From an uncultured Fidelibacterota bacterium (GTDB lineage: Bacteria > Fidelibacterota > Marinisomatia > Marinisomatales > Marinisomataceae): DNA of 32,021 nucleotides. Both the position numbers and the translations under genes were made by a program. The notes under the pieces are model-generated. The model did no database searches, was not told where the DNA came from, and was given only the letters and a program-made list of their open reading frames with translations. This document shows, piece by piece, positions 15,712-24,168 of the stretch. Numbering within the stretch: the stretch's first letter is position 1; each line of letters opens with the position of its first letter. The DNA is taken from positions 1 to 32,021 of the forward strand of contig CACGRA010000009.1 in assembly GCA_902575395.1 (NCBI GenBank). Reading direction: 5' to 3'.

Positions 15712-15790
15712 TATACCACCTTTTAAGTATGCATTTTCTAATTGTGTTGTAATCTAAAAATCTTTTGAAAATAATATTAACATTTTTTTG

Positions 15791-15874
15791 TGCCGAAGGC
15801 GGGACTTGAACCCACACAGAGTTTCCTCCACTAGCCCCTCAAGCTAGCGTGTCTACCAATTCCACCACTTCGGC
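15791..15874 (-). tRNA. tRNA-Leu (anticodon GAG)
   Basis: The minus strand folds as an 84-nt class II tRNA. The acceptor GCCGAAG pairs with CTTCGGC with A73. The anticodon arm CTAGC-TTGAGGG-GCTAG gives GAG. There is a long variable arm (TGGAGGAAACTCTG), and the T arm is TGGG-type ending in CCCGC. CCA is not encoded. It begins 3 nt after the secG stop codon, so it must be released from the secG mRNA. The pairing secG-tRNA-Leu(GAG) is also found in E. coli (secG-leuU). Confidence 0.95.
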
Positions 15875-15877
15875 TAA

Positions 15878-16225
15878 TTATTCTTCTTTGCTTTCTTCTT
15901 CTAAAGCACTAGAAGGGATTACATATTCGTTGCCAACTGGTACCTCTGTCTCACTTGATTGAGCATTCTGCTCAACAATTCCTGGTTTGTTGGTGTTGTC
16001 TGCACCACCACTCAATCTTCCTATCAACAAAGCAAGTGCTATAAAAATTATACCAAGCCATGTTGTAAGCTTTGTAATAAAATCATTTGCTCCGGAAGAT
16101 CCTAACATAGATGTAGCAGTACCGCCCATCATAGAATTAAGTCCTCCTTGACCAGATTGCATCAAAATCACAACAATCAACATTATACCAACAAGTGTAT
16201 GAACTATTATTAAAAATTGAACCAT
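15878..16225 (-). CDS. secG: SecG, preprotein translocase subunit
   Basis: SecG is the small accessory subunit of the SecYEG channel and helps SecA-driven export across the inner membrane. The 115-residue protein has two hydrophobic helices (about 3-22 and 52-70). The classical MQSGQGGLNSMMGGTATSMLGSSGANDF loop lies between them. It ends with a 35-residue acidic tail (SSALEEESKEE), longer than needed for function and common in SecG. The stop codon is 3 nt from tRNA-Leu(GAG). tpiA lies 10 nt upstream, giving the widespread order pgk-tpiA-secG-tRNA. Confidence 0.95.
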   Translation of the reverse strand: MVQFLIIVHTLVGIMLIVVILMQSGQGGLNSMMGGTATSMLGSSGANDFITKLTTWLGIIFIALALLIGRLSGGADNTNKPGIVEQNAQSSETEVPVGNEYVIPSSALEEESKEE

Positions 16226-16235
16226 AATTCCTCTA

Positions 16236-16973
16236 TCAACTTAATTTTTCAGCAATTGCTTTAAATGATTCAAAATCAGCGCTCGCGCTACCAATCAAGA
16301 ATCCATCAATCAACTCAACTTCTAACAACCTATTAACGCTATCTTTGTCAACAGATCCACCATAAAGCAAATTGATTTTCTCAACAATTTCGTCTGAATA
16401 TAAACTTTTTAATTTATTTTTTATATAAGAAAGAACATCTTCAATATATTCATTTGAAGGAAGGTCTCCAGACCCAATAGACCAAACAGGTTCGTATGCA
16501 ATTGTTAAGCCATTTATTGTATCTTTTGGCAATATGCTAAGTTGCGCATCGATAACATTAAAAGTGTTGTTATCATTTTTTTGCTCTTTAGTTTCTCCAA
16601 CACAAAGAATTGCACCTACATTACTGTTTATGACTGTTTCTAATTTATTCTTTACTGACTCATCTGATTCATTGTATAGTAATCTTCTTTCTGAGTGTCC
16701 TACGATACAAAAATCAATACCTGACAAACTATGAATAGAGACAGCTCCTGTATAAGCACCTTTGGTATTAATATCGCAATCTTGCATACCAAGCTTGATG
16801 TTTTCTATGTCTATATTATCCTGTACTTGAGAAATACATGTATGAGAAGGAAAAAGAATAACTTCTGATTTAGAGAATGATTCTCTATTAGAATTCATCT
16901 TCTTTACAAAATCAATAGATGTATCTTCATTTAAATACATTTTCCAGTTTGCAGCTAATATTGTTTTATTCAT
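16236..16973 (-). CDS. tpiA: TpiA, triosephosphate isomerase
   Basis: TpiA interconverts dihydroxyacetone phosphate and glyceraldehyde 3-phosphate. The 245-residue protein shows AANWKMYLN (active-site Asn and Lys near residues 10-12), IVGHSERR with the electrophilic His near 92, AYEPVWSIGSG with the catalytic Glu near 160, and LLYGGSV for phosphate binding. The key residues of a working TIM barrel are all present. Its ATG overlaps the pgk stop by 4 nt (ATGA), so the two glycolytic enzymes are probably translated together. Confidence 0.97.
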   Translation of the reverse strand: MNKTILAANWKMYLNEDTSIDFVKKMNSNRESFSKSEVILFPSHTCISQVQDNIDIENIKLGMQDCDINTKGAYTGAVSIHSLSGIDFCIVGHSERRLLYNESDESVKNKLETVINSNVGAILCVGETKEQKNDNNTFNVIDAQLSILPKDTINGLTIAYEPVWSIGSGDLPSNEYIEDVLSYIKNKLKSLYSDEIVEKINLLYGGSVDKDSVNRLLEVELIDGFLIGSASADFESFKAIAEKLS

Positions 16974-18157
16974 TTTTTATCTAAAATCTTTATTGCAGGA
17001 AGCTTTTTGCCAGATAACAATTCTAAACATGCGCCTCCACCAGTGGAAGCATGTGAGAACTTGCTAATCAATTCATCGTCATAATTTCTTACTGCAGCAA
17101 TAGTATCACCGCCTCCTATAACGGAAATACATTCACTATCGACAATTTCATCAATAATACTCTCTGTTCCAACAGCAAATTTTTTATTTTCTGCAATACC
17201 AACAGTGCCATTCCAAAAAATTGTTTTTGATTGAGATATAACCCTTTTAAACAAATCAATACTTGATTGCCCTATGTCTTCACAGATCATATTATCTTTG
17301 ATATTATCCTTGTCGGCATGATAAAAATCTTTACTTCCAATGCTGTCCAATTCTCCTGTAAAATCTATTGGCAAAATAATTTTTGTTTTTGTTTTAGATG
17401 CATTAAGCAATATCTTTTTTGCAATATCAATCTTATCAGATTCTACTAATGATTTTCCCATATGATAACCATCGGCAGCAAGAAAAGTGTTAGCCATTGC
17501 CCCGCCAATAACAATATTATCTGCTAAACCAAGAAAATGGTTAATTACATCAATTTTAGTATCAATTTTTGCTCCACCGATAATCAACAATAGTGGCAAA
17601 GAAGGGTCTGTAAGTGTTTCTGATAAAAATTCTAATTCTTTCTCAATTAAGAAACCTATTCCTTTATTCATAAAGTGACTAACAATGCCAACATTTGATG
17701 CATGTTCGCGATGAGCAGTGCCAAATGCATCGTTAATAAAAATTTCTCCATGTTTTGAAAGACTCATAGAGAACTGACTATCATTATTAGTCTCTTCATT
17801 GTAAAAACGTAAATTCTCAAGAAGATGAACTTCACCAGGCTGTAAATTGTGCGAAACATTGATGGCATCCTCTGAAACACAATCATGTGAGAACTTTATA
17901 GGCATCTCTAATAACTCAGCTAATTTTTCACCAGTAGGCATTAAAGATAATTCTGGTTTTATTTTACCTTTTGGCCTTCCTAAGTGAGACATTAAAATCA
18001 CTTTTGCCCCTTGATCTATACAATGCTTAATTGTAGGAATTGTTTTCCTGATTCTATAATCATCAACAACAACATCATCCAAGATAGGAACATTAAAATC
18101 AACCCTAATAAGGATACGTTTTGAATGAAGATCAAAAGATTTGAGTTTGCGTAACAT
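16970..18157 (-). CDS. pgk: Pgk, phosphoglycerate kinase
   Basis: Pgk transfers phosphate between 1,3-bisphosphoglycerate and ADP in lower glycolysis. The 395-residue monomer has the N-terminal substrate-binding domain signatures RVDFNVPI and MSHLGRPKG, with basic residues for phosphoglycerate. The hinge region includes GGAKIDTKI, and the C-terminal nucleotide-binding domain carries VIGGGDTIAA and STGGGACLELL. The length matches the bacterial norm. It lies 23 nt downstream of gdhA and overlaps tpiA. No gap (GAPDH) gene is adjacent, although many bacteria have one beside pgk. Confidence 0.97.
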   Translation of the reverse strand: MLRKLKSFDLHSKRILIRVDFNVPILDDVVVDDYRIRKTIPTIKHCIDQGAKVILMSHLGRPKGKIKPELSLMPTGEKLAELLEMPIKFSHDCVSEDAINVSHNLQPGEVHLLENLRFYNEETNNDSQFSMSLSKHGEIFINDAFGTAHREHASNVGIVSHFMNKGIGFLIEKELEFLSETLTDPSLPLLLIIGGAKIDTKIDVINHFLGLADNIVIGGAMANTFLAADGYHMGKSLVESDKIDIAKKILLNASKTKTKIILPIDFTGELDSIGSKDFYHADKDNIKDNMICEDIGQSSIDLFKRVISQSKTIFWNGTVGIAENKKFAVGTESIIDEIVDSECISVIGGGDTIAAVRNYDDELISKFSHASTGGGACLELLSGKKLPAIKILDKK

Positions 18158-18180
18158 AAATCTAAATTTTATAAAAAATT

Positions 18181-19545
<1,365 letters not shown>

Positions 19546-19606
19546 TTAAGTCAGGTTTAAAGTTACAAAATAAGTGAAAAAAGTGAATACTTTTCTTATA
19601 AAAAAT

Positions 19607-19634
19607 TTAGACATTTAAAGCGAAGTAATATAAC
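19607..19634 (+). promoter_or_regulatory. Probable sigma-70-like promoter for tRNA-Met
   Basis: TTAGAC (19607-19612) and TATAAC (19629-19634) are separated by 16 bp and resemble -35 and -10 boxes. They would place the start site a few bases before the tRNA at 19648. The -10 lies within a short inverted repeat, GAAGT-AATATA-ACTTC (19622-19637). There is no other plus-strand source of transcription nearby, so a promoter is needed here. Confidence 0.45.
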
Positions 19635-19647
19635 TTCAAGAACTTAT

Positions 19648-19721
19648 GGCGGAGTAGCTCAGTTGGTTAGAGCAGCGGAATCATAATCCGCGTGTCGGGA
19701 GTTCAAATCTCTCCTCCGCTA
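19648..19721 (+). tRNA. tRNA with CAU anticodon (probably elongator tRNA-Met)
   Basis: The plus strand folds as a 74-nt tRNA. The acceptor GGCGGAG pairs with CTCCGCT, with a G-U first pair, and A73. The D arm is GCTC...GAGC, the anticodon arm GCGGA-ATCATAA-TCCGC, and the T arm GGGAG-TTCAAAT-CTCTC. Anticodon CAT can mean elongator Met, initiator Met or Ile2 (lysidine-modified). The paired first acceptor position and lack of the three initiator GC pairs argue against initiator. Sequence similarity in memory to FCB-group tRNA-Met favours elongator. CCA is not encoded. Its last 41 nt overlap the sulfotransferase frame on the other strand. Confidence 0.93.
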
Positions 19722-20601
19722 CACCCTTTATAAAATCGATTTCTTCGTCGGTTAAAATTGATTTATAATATTTATTTGATAATGATTTCTTGTAAGATAA
19801 ATCATGTTGAATACCTTTTTTTGGCATCAATGCATCTCCAGAATTTAATTTTTGAACTCTTGTTATAATTCTATCTGTACATTTTTCATCTAACCAATTA
19901 AAAAGTTTTTTAATTGAATCTTCAGGATTTATTGAAAAATTATGCTGATTGAAAAAATAAATATTTTCTTTTCCATCAATTCTATGTTTAAAAATACTAT
20001 AGAGTTGACAAAATCGAACTGCTCCCAAAACAGGTGATGAAATTGAGCTATTATCAATCTTTGCTATATCTTTAATGCCTATACTTTCAAAATCTTTAAT
20101 TAATCTATCATATTCAGAAAATTCCCATCCCATTCTTTTAAAACTGCCAGCTAATGGTAAAATTGGCCTTTCACACATCACTATTTTATAATTGCTAGAT
20201 AGATATAATGATGCAAATACCAAAAAAGGATCTTTAACAATAAGTTTCTTTTGATTAGGAGAAAATTTTGATTTAAGAAAAGACAAAGAAGATTCATTCC
20301 CAAATAGTGTTTTAATTGTCTTTTTTGCAACAGAATCGTCTTCTTTGATACCTGATTTAAATTTAGCGTTAAGATTTATAATGCTATTAAAAATGTTATC
20401 AAAATCGCTATTATTAATATTAGCACCAGGAATAAGGTAATTCTCTTTAACAGATAACACACCCTGAGAAGCATTAAAAGGCTCATAAACCATGTTATAT
20501 CCCTCAACAGAAGATAATATATCTCCTAATGCGGTTGTAGCTGTTCTGGGTAAACCAGAAACTATTATCGCATTTTTAGAATATTTATTATTTTTTGACA
20601 T
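19681..20601 (-). CDS. Sulfotransferase-family protein
   Basis: The protein has the PAPS-binding P-loop of sulfotransferases near its N-terminus (IIVSGLPRTATTALGDILSS, about residues 12-31), followed by YEPFNAS. A 3'-phosphate-binding-type segment, CERPILPLAGSFKRMGW, lies near 145-160. Such enzymes move sulfate from PAPS to sugars, lipids or peptides, or are kinase-like relatives; the acceptor is unknown. The track begins at TTG (20607). The ATG at 20601 (306 residues) is more likely. No stop occurs before the neighbouring tRNA gene, so the last 12 residues (AEERFELPTRGL) are encoded by the antisense of tRNA-Met. Its ATG shares CATG with the divergent msrC-like gene. No Shine-Dalgarno is visible. 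Tight placement beside a tRNA suggests acquisition, but this is inference. Confidence 0.8.
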   Translation of the reverse strand: MSKNNKYSKNAIIVSGLPRTATTALGDILSSVEGYNMVYEPFNASQGVLSVKENYLIPGANINNSDFDNIFNSIINLNAKFKSGIKEDDSVAKKTIKTLFGNESSLSFLKSKFSPNQKKLIVKDPFLVFASLYLSSNYKIVMCERPILPLAGSFKRMGWEFSEYDRLIKDFESIGIKDIAKIDNSSISSPVLGAVRFCQLYSIFKHRIDGKENIYFFNQHNFSINPEDSIKKLFNWLDEKCTDRIITRVQKLNSGDALMPKKGIQHDLSYKKSLSNKYYKSILTDEEIDFIKGVAEERFELPTRGL

Positions 20602-21031
20602 GGGCAAATTACAATCTGAGATTAAAGAAACAATTTATCAAGAAGCAATTTTTAAAATTAAAAAATTTGAAAATGAAATTAATCTAGATAAGATATCAAA
20701 TGTGTTATACCACATGTTTGAAAATTGGAATTTTTGTGGCTTTTATGTAAAAAAAGGTGAACAGCTAGAAATATCTTCTTATAAGTCAGATAAAATACCG
20801 TGTAGCCCAATCAATATGGATGGAGTTTGCGGAAAATCAATTATATCTAAAGATACAATAATAGTTCCTAATGTAAATGAATTCCCAGGGCATATTGAAT
20901 GTGATCCAAATAGTAAATCAGAAATTGCTATTCCATTTTCTAATTATGTATTTGATATAGATTCAAAAGAATTTGATGATTTTGATGAAATTGATGAAAA
21001 ATACTTAAAAAAGATAATTGATATGATTTAA
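20600..21031 (+). CDS. msrC: Free methionine-(R)-sulfoxide reductase (fRMsr, GAF domain)
   Basis: The 143-residue protein is a single GAF domain matching fRMsr, which reduces free methionine-R-sulfoxide. The three cysteines used by the E. coli enzyme (84, 94, 118) have counterparts: Cys68 in KIPCSPI, Cys77 in DGVCGKS and Cys101 in GHIECDPNSKSEIAIP. The WNFCGFYV strand aligns with the usual NWAGFY. The segment after SEIAIPF is shorter than in E. coli, with a strand apparently lost before VFDIDSKEFDDFDEIDEKYL, so the whole protein is about 20 residues short. The track frame runs 108 nt further upstream, but that part is antisense to the sulfotransferase. I chose the ATG at 20600. Its stop overlaps the rplQ stop from the other strand by 4 nt. 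There is no clear Shine-Dalgarno. Confidence 0.85.
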   Translation: MGKLQSEIKETIYQEAIFKIKKFENEINLDKISNVLYHMFENWNFCGFYVKKGEQLEISSYKSDKIPCSPINMDGVCGKSIISKDTIIVPNVNEFPGHIECDPNSKSEIAIPFSNYVFDIDSKEFDDFDEIDEKYLKKIIDMI

Positions 21032-21450
21032 CTATCTTCTGATTCTACTTCTTCAGAAATTGGTTCTTCAATAACGCTATCTGATTCCAGATTAGATTTA
21101 TCAACGAATTCGATTAACGATATTTTTGCAGCATCATTAACTCTGTTACCAAGTTTGATAATTCTTGTGTAGCCACCTGGCCTATCAGCATAATTAGGAC
21201 CAATAACATCAAACAATATTTTTACAGCATCTTGGTTTTTTAAACTCTTTAACACCTGTCTTCTATTATGTAAAGTCGCATCTTTTGCTTTAGTAATCAT
21301 TGGTTCAATAAACCTCTGTAGAGCTATAGCTTTTTGATGTGTTGTCTTAATACGTTTGTGCTCTATTAAAGAACTTGCCATATTAGACAACATCGCTTTT
21401 CTATGAGAAGCGTTTTTACCAATCTTCTTTGTTTTAACTCTGTGTCTCAT
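21028..21450 (-). CDS. rplQ: Ribosomal protein L17
   Basis: This is the L17 protein of the large subunit, placed at the end of the alpha operon as usual. The true start is the ATG at 21450 (MRHRVKTKKIGKNASHRKAML), which overlaps the 3' end of rpoA by 17 nt. The track start at 21504 reads rpoA in another frame. The product is 140 residues. It contains the L17 core up to about 115 and an acidic C-terminal tail (SVIEEPISEEVESEDS), as seen in several FCB bacteria. The stop overlaps convergent msrC by 4 nt, and no terminator hairpin is present. Confidence 0.96.
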   Translation of the reverse strand: MRHRVKTKKIGKNASHRKAMLSNMASSLIEHKRIKTTHQKAIALQRFIEPMITKAKDATLHNRRQVLKSLKNQDAVKILFDVIGPNYADRPGGYTRIIKLGNRVNDAAKISLIEFVDKSNLESDSVIEEPISEEVESEDS

Positions 21451-22426
21451 CGCCTTCGCTTTCCGCCGCTTCCGTATCAATGTATGGAGTGATATCCATA
21501 CCAAATTTTAAACCCATTCCTTCAAGTTTTTCAATTAGCTCATTTAAAGATTTTCTACCGAAGTTCTTGTATGCTAACATCTCAGATTCATCTTTCTGTA
21601 CAAGAGAGCCAATCAAAGTAATGCCCGCTGCTTCAAGACAGTTGTGACTTCTTACTGAAAGCTCCATTTCATCAATTGAAGACTCAAGTAGCTTACGAAT
21701 TTGTAGAATTTCTTCACTAACTGGCTTATCAATCTCTAACACTGAAGGATTGCTAATAGAATGAATGATATTATAATGTTCAGATAATACTGAAGAACAA
21801 TAACTTACTGCATCTATTGGAGTAATAGATCCATCAGTCGTAACATGTAAAGATAACATTTCTAAATCTTCTTTTGCACCAGGCAATGGAGAAACATTAA
21901 ATGATACTTTAGTTACAGGATTGAAAATGCTATCAATTGGAATAATGCCCACAGGAGAATTATTTAACTTATTTTCCTCACTTGACTTATATCCCTTTCC
22001 AATACCTAGTCTTAATTCTAATTCTAACGTAGTTTTTTTGTCAATATCAGTAATATATAAATCTGGATTTAAAATAGTGAAATTATCACTTGCTGCTTGA
22101 ATATCAGCTGCTGTAAAAGTTTTGCCTTTTATTTTTAAATGCACAGGCTCAACACTACTTTCAGGTAAGTGGAATCTTACTTCTTTTAGATTCATTAAGA
22201 TATCAGCAACATCCTCTTTTACACCATCTATGGTAGAAAATTCGTGTAGAGCACCTTCAATTTTAACATTGGTAATTGCTGCGCCAGGTACTGCTGTAAG
22301 TAACGCTCTTCTAAGAGCATTTCCAATAGTAATACCATAACCTCTCTCTAAAGGTTTTACAATAAATTCACTGGAATTATCGCCTGTTTCTTTATGTGAA
22401 ATTTTAAATTTTAAATTATTACTCAT
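21434..22426 (-). CDS. rpoA: RNA polymerase alpha subunit
   Basis: RpoA nucleates RNA polymerase assembly through its N-terminal domain and contacts UP elements and activators through its C-terminal domain. The 330-residue protein has the N-terminal signature PLERGYGITIGNALRRALL near residue 25. The two-subdomain NTD extends to about 230, followed by a linker and a C-terminal HhH-type domain with KNFGRKSLNELIEKLEGMGL near 290-310. The length is normal. It follows rpsD after a 12-nt gap, and rplQ begins within its last codons. Confidence 0.98.
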   Translation of the reverse strand: MSNNLKFKISHKETGDNSSEFIVKPLERGYGITIGNALRRALLTAVPGAAITNVKIEGALHEFSTIDGVKEDVADILMNLKEVRFHLPESSVEPVHLKIKGKTFTAADIQAASDNFTILNPDLYITDIDKKTTLELELRLGIGKGYKSSEENKLNNSPVGIIPIDSIFNPVTKVSFNVSPLPGAKEDLEMLSLHVTTDGSITPIDAVSYCSSVLSEHYNIIHSISNPSVLEIDKPVSEEILQIRKLLESSIDEMELSVRSHNCLEAAGITLIGSLVQKDESEMLAYKNFGRKSLNELIEKLEGMGLKFGMDITPYIDTEAAESEGDETQS

Positions 22427-22438
22427 TATATTTTCCTC

Positions 22439-23053
22439 TTATCTTGAATAGTATTCCACTACTAACTGCTCATTAACAGTTAAATCAATCTCTTGTCTTT
22501 CTGGATAATTAACAAAAGTTCCTGACATCTTTGTTTTGTCTAATGAAAGCCAAGAAACATTTAAATCACCTTTAACCATTTTAATTGCATCTAGTATAAT
22601 ATCTAATTTTTTACTTTTATCTCTTACTTCAATAATGTCACCTGGTTTTAATCTATAGGAAGGAATATTTACCTTTCTACCATTTACCATAAAATGCGCA
22701 TGACTAACTAACTGTCTAGCAGATGGTCTTGAAGGAGCAAATCCTAACTTATAAACTACATTATCCAGCCTAGATTCAAGCATAACCAATAAATTAAGCC
22801 CAGTCTCGCCTTTCATCTGTGAAGCTTTCTTAAAATAGTTTCTAAATTGTTTTTCAAGCATCCCATACATAAACTTTATTTTTTGTTTTTCTTGTAATTG
22901 AACAGAGTATGTTGAAAAACGTTTCCCAGATTGACCATGTTGACCAGGCCTATATCCTTTTTTAGATAATAATTTATCAAACTTTGGATTGCCAAAAATA
23001 TTGACTCCGAGCTTTCTAACCAACTTCCCTTTAGGTGTATTTAATTTTCCCAT
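22439..23053 (-). CDS. rpsD: Ribosomal protein S4
   Basis: S4 is a primary 16S rRNA binding protein and, in many bacteria, a translational repressor of the alpha operon. The 204-residue protein shows SGKRFSTYSVQLQEKQKIKFMYG and the S4 RNA-binding domain (MLESRLDNVVYKLGFAPSR, then HFMVNGRKVNIPSYRLKPGD). The N-terminus (MGKLNTPKGKLVRKLG) lacks the zinc-binding cysteines found in some S4 proteins, so this is the zinc-free form. It lies between rpsK and rpoA, 4 nt downstream of rpsK. Confidence 0.98.
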   Translation of the reverse strand: MGKLNTPKGKLVRKLGVNIFGNPKFDKLLSKKGYRPGQHGQSGKRFSTYSVQLQEKQKIKFMYGMLEKQFRNYFKKASQMKGETGLNLLVMLESRLDNVVYKLGFAPSRPSARQLVSHAHFMVNGRKVNIPSYRLKPGDIIEVRDKSKKLDIILDAIKMVKGDLNVSWLSLDKTKMSGTFVNYPERQEIDLTVNEQLVVEYYSR

Positions 23054-23057
23054 TATT

Positions 23058-23441
23058 TTATACTCTTCTCTGTTTTTTAGGTCTACAACCGTTGTGTGGC
23101 AGTGGAGTCACATCTGAGATTGCTGTTATTTGCAATCCTGATCCTGATAAAGCTCTAATAGCAGATTCTCGACCTGCACCAGGACCTTTTACTCTAACGC
23201 TTACCTGCACTAACCCCATTCCTACAACTTCAGTTGCAACTTTTTCTGCTGCAATTGATGCTGCATATGCAGTATTCTTTCTTGATCCTTTAAAGCCTGC
23301 TTTTCCAGCAGTAGCCCATGCAATAACATTGCCTCCTTGATCAGTAACGGTAATATTTGTGTTATTAAAGGTTGCTTTAATATGCACAATCCCTTTTGAG
23401 TCAACTTTTTTCTTCTTTTTAGATCTGTTCTGTGTTGCCAT
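23058..23441 (-). CDS. rpsK: Ribosomal protein S11
   Basis: S11 lies on the platform of the small subunit next to the E site. The 127-residue protein has the basic start [16 protein letters not shown], the core [21 protein letters not shown], and the signature [17 protein letters not shown] near the C-terminus. It ends [18 protein letters not shown] as S11 normally does. It is 2 nt downstream of rpsM in the usual alpha-operon order. Confidence 0.98.
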   Translation of the reverse strand: MATQNRSKKKKKVDSKGIVHIKATFNNTNITVTDQGGNVIAWATAGKAGFKGSRKNTAYAASIAAEKVATEVVGMGLVQVSVRVKGPGAGRESAIRALSGSGLQITAISDVTPLPHNGCRPKKQRRV

Positions 23442-23443
23442 AC

Positions 23444-23824
23444 TTATACTGCCGCCTTCTTACCAAGTCCTACTGTTTGTTTTTTTCCTCTTTTTGTGCG
23501 AGAATTTGTTTTAGTTCTCTGTCCTCTTACAGGAAGAGATTTTCTATGTCTTAACCCTCTATAACTACCAATATCTTGTAATCTTTTAACATTTTTGATG
23601 TTTTCTGTTCTTAATTCACCTTCAATCAACAATTGTAAATCAACAATAACTTTTCTAATAGCATCTTCTTCTTTGGTGCTAAGATCACCAACTCTAGCAT
23701 TAGGATCTATTTTAGCTATCTCACATATTTTTAATGCAGTCGTTAGTCCAATTCCATGAACATATCTTAAAGAGTAAGCAATCTTCTTTTCTTTTGGTAT
23801 GTCTACACCTGCTATTCTAGCCAT
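23444..23824 (-). CDS. rpsM: Ribosomal protein S13
   Basis: S13 lies in the head of the small subunit and forms bridges to the large subunit. The 126-residue protein begins [19 protein letters not shown], continues with [10 protein letters not shown], and ends with the conserved [24 protein letters not shown] and a basic tail. Its ATG overlaps the rpmJ stop by 1 nt (TAATG), which suggests coupled translation. Confidence 0.98.
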   Translation of the reverse strand: MARIAGVDIPKEKKIAYSLRYVHGIGLTTALKICEIAKIDPNARVGDLSTKEEDAIRKVIVDLQLLIEGELRTENIKNVKRLQDIGSYRGLRHRKSLPVRGQRTKTNSRTKRGKKQTVGLGKKAAV

Positions 23825-23940
23825 TATCCTTGCCTCTGTTTAAATCTAGGATTCTTCTTGTTAATAACATAAATACGTCCCTTTCTGCGAACAATAATGC
23901 AATCTCTACTTCTTTTTTTAACTGATGCTCTAACTTTCAT
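23824..23940 (-). CDS. rpmJ: Ribosomal protein L36 (too short for the ORF track)
   Basis: A 38-codon frame encodes [20 protein letters not shown] and ends [10 protein letters not shown], the standard L36. The usual zinc-binding CxxC...C...H set is mostly missing here: only one cysteine (Cys14) remains, and arginine or valine stand at other ligand places, so it is probably a zinc-free (C-minus) L36. It sits between infA and rpsM in the conserved order, with 2 nt after infA and a 1-nt overlap with rpsM. Confidence 0.95.
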   Translation of the reverse strand: MKVRASVKKRSRDCIIVRRKGRIYVINKKNPRFKQRQG

Positions 23941-23942
23941 AA

Positions 23943-24167
23943 TTATTGCCTAAACGTAATTCTTCCTCTAGTTAAATCATATGGAGAAAGTTCTAAATTT
24001 ACTTTATCTCCAGGTAACATTTTAATAAAATGCATACGCATTTTACCACTTACATGTGCAAGAATTTCGTGTTCTTGTCCACCTAGGTTTATTGTTACTC
24101 TAAACCTTGCTCCTGGTAAAGCTTCCTTAATAACTCCCTCTACTTCTATTGATTCTTGTTTTGCCAT
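23943..24167 (-). CDS. infA: Translation initiation factor IF-1
   Basis: IF-1 occupies the ribosomal A site during initiation. The 74-residue single OB-fold protein shows [43 protein letters not shown], and the ending [15 protein letters not shown]. All are close to the family consensus. It lies 1 nt after map and 2 nt before rpmJ, as in spc clusters of Bacteroidota and Firmicutes; in E. coli infA is elsewhere. Confidence 0.98.
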   Translation of the reverse strand: MAKQESIEVEGVIKEALPGARFRVTINLGGQEHEILAHVSGKMRMHFIKMLPGDKVNLELSPYDLTRGRITFRQ

Positions 24168-24168
24168 A

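Noticed and set aside
15629-15817. 62-residue track ORF on the minus strand
   Set aside because: It is made of the tRNA-Leu(GAG) 3' end, the spacer and an out-of-frame start of the TPR gene.
20492-20599. N-terminal extension of the msrC-like frame
   Set aside because: These 36 codons are antisense to the conserved sulfotransferase P-loop region, and fRMsr homology begins only after the ATG at 20600.
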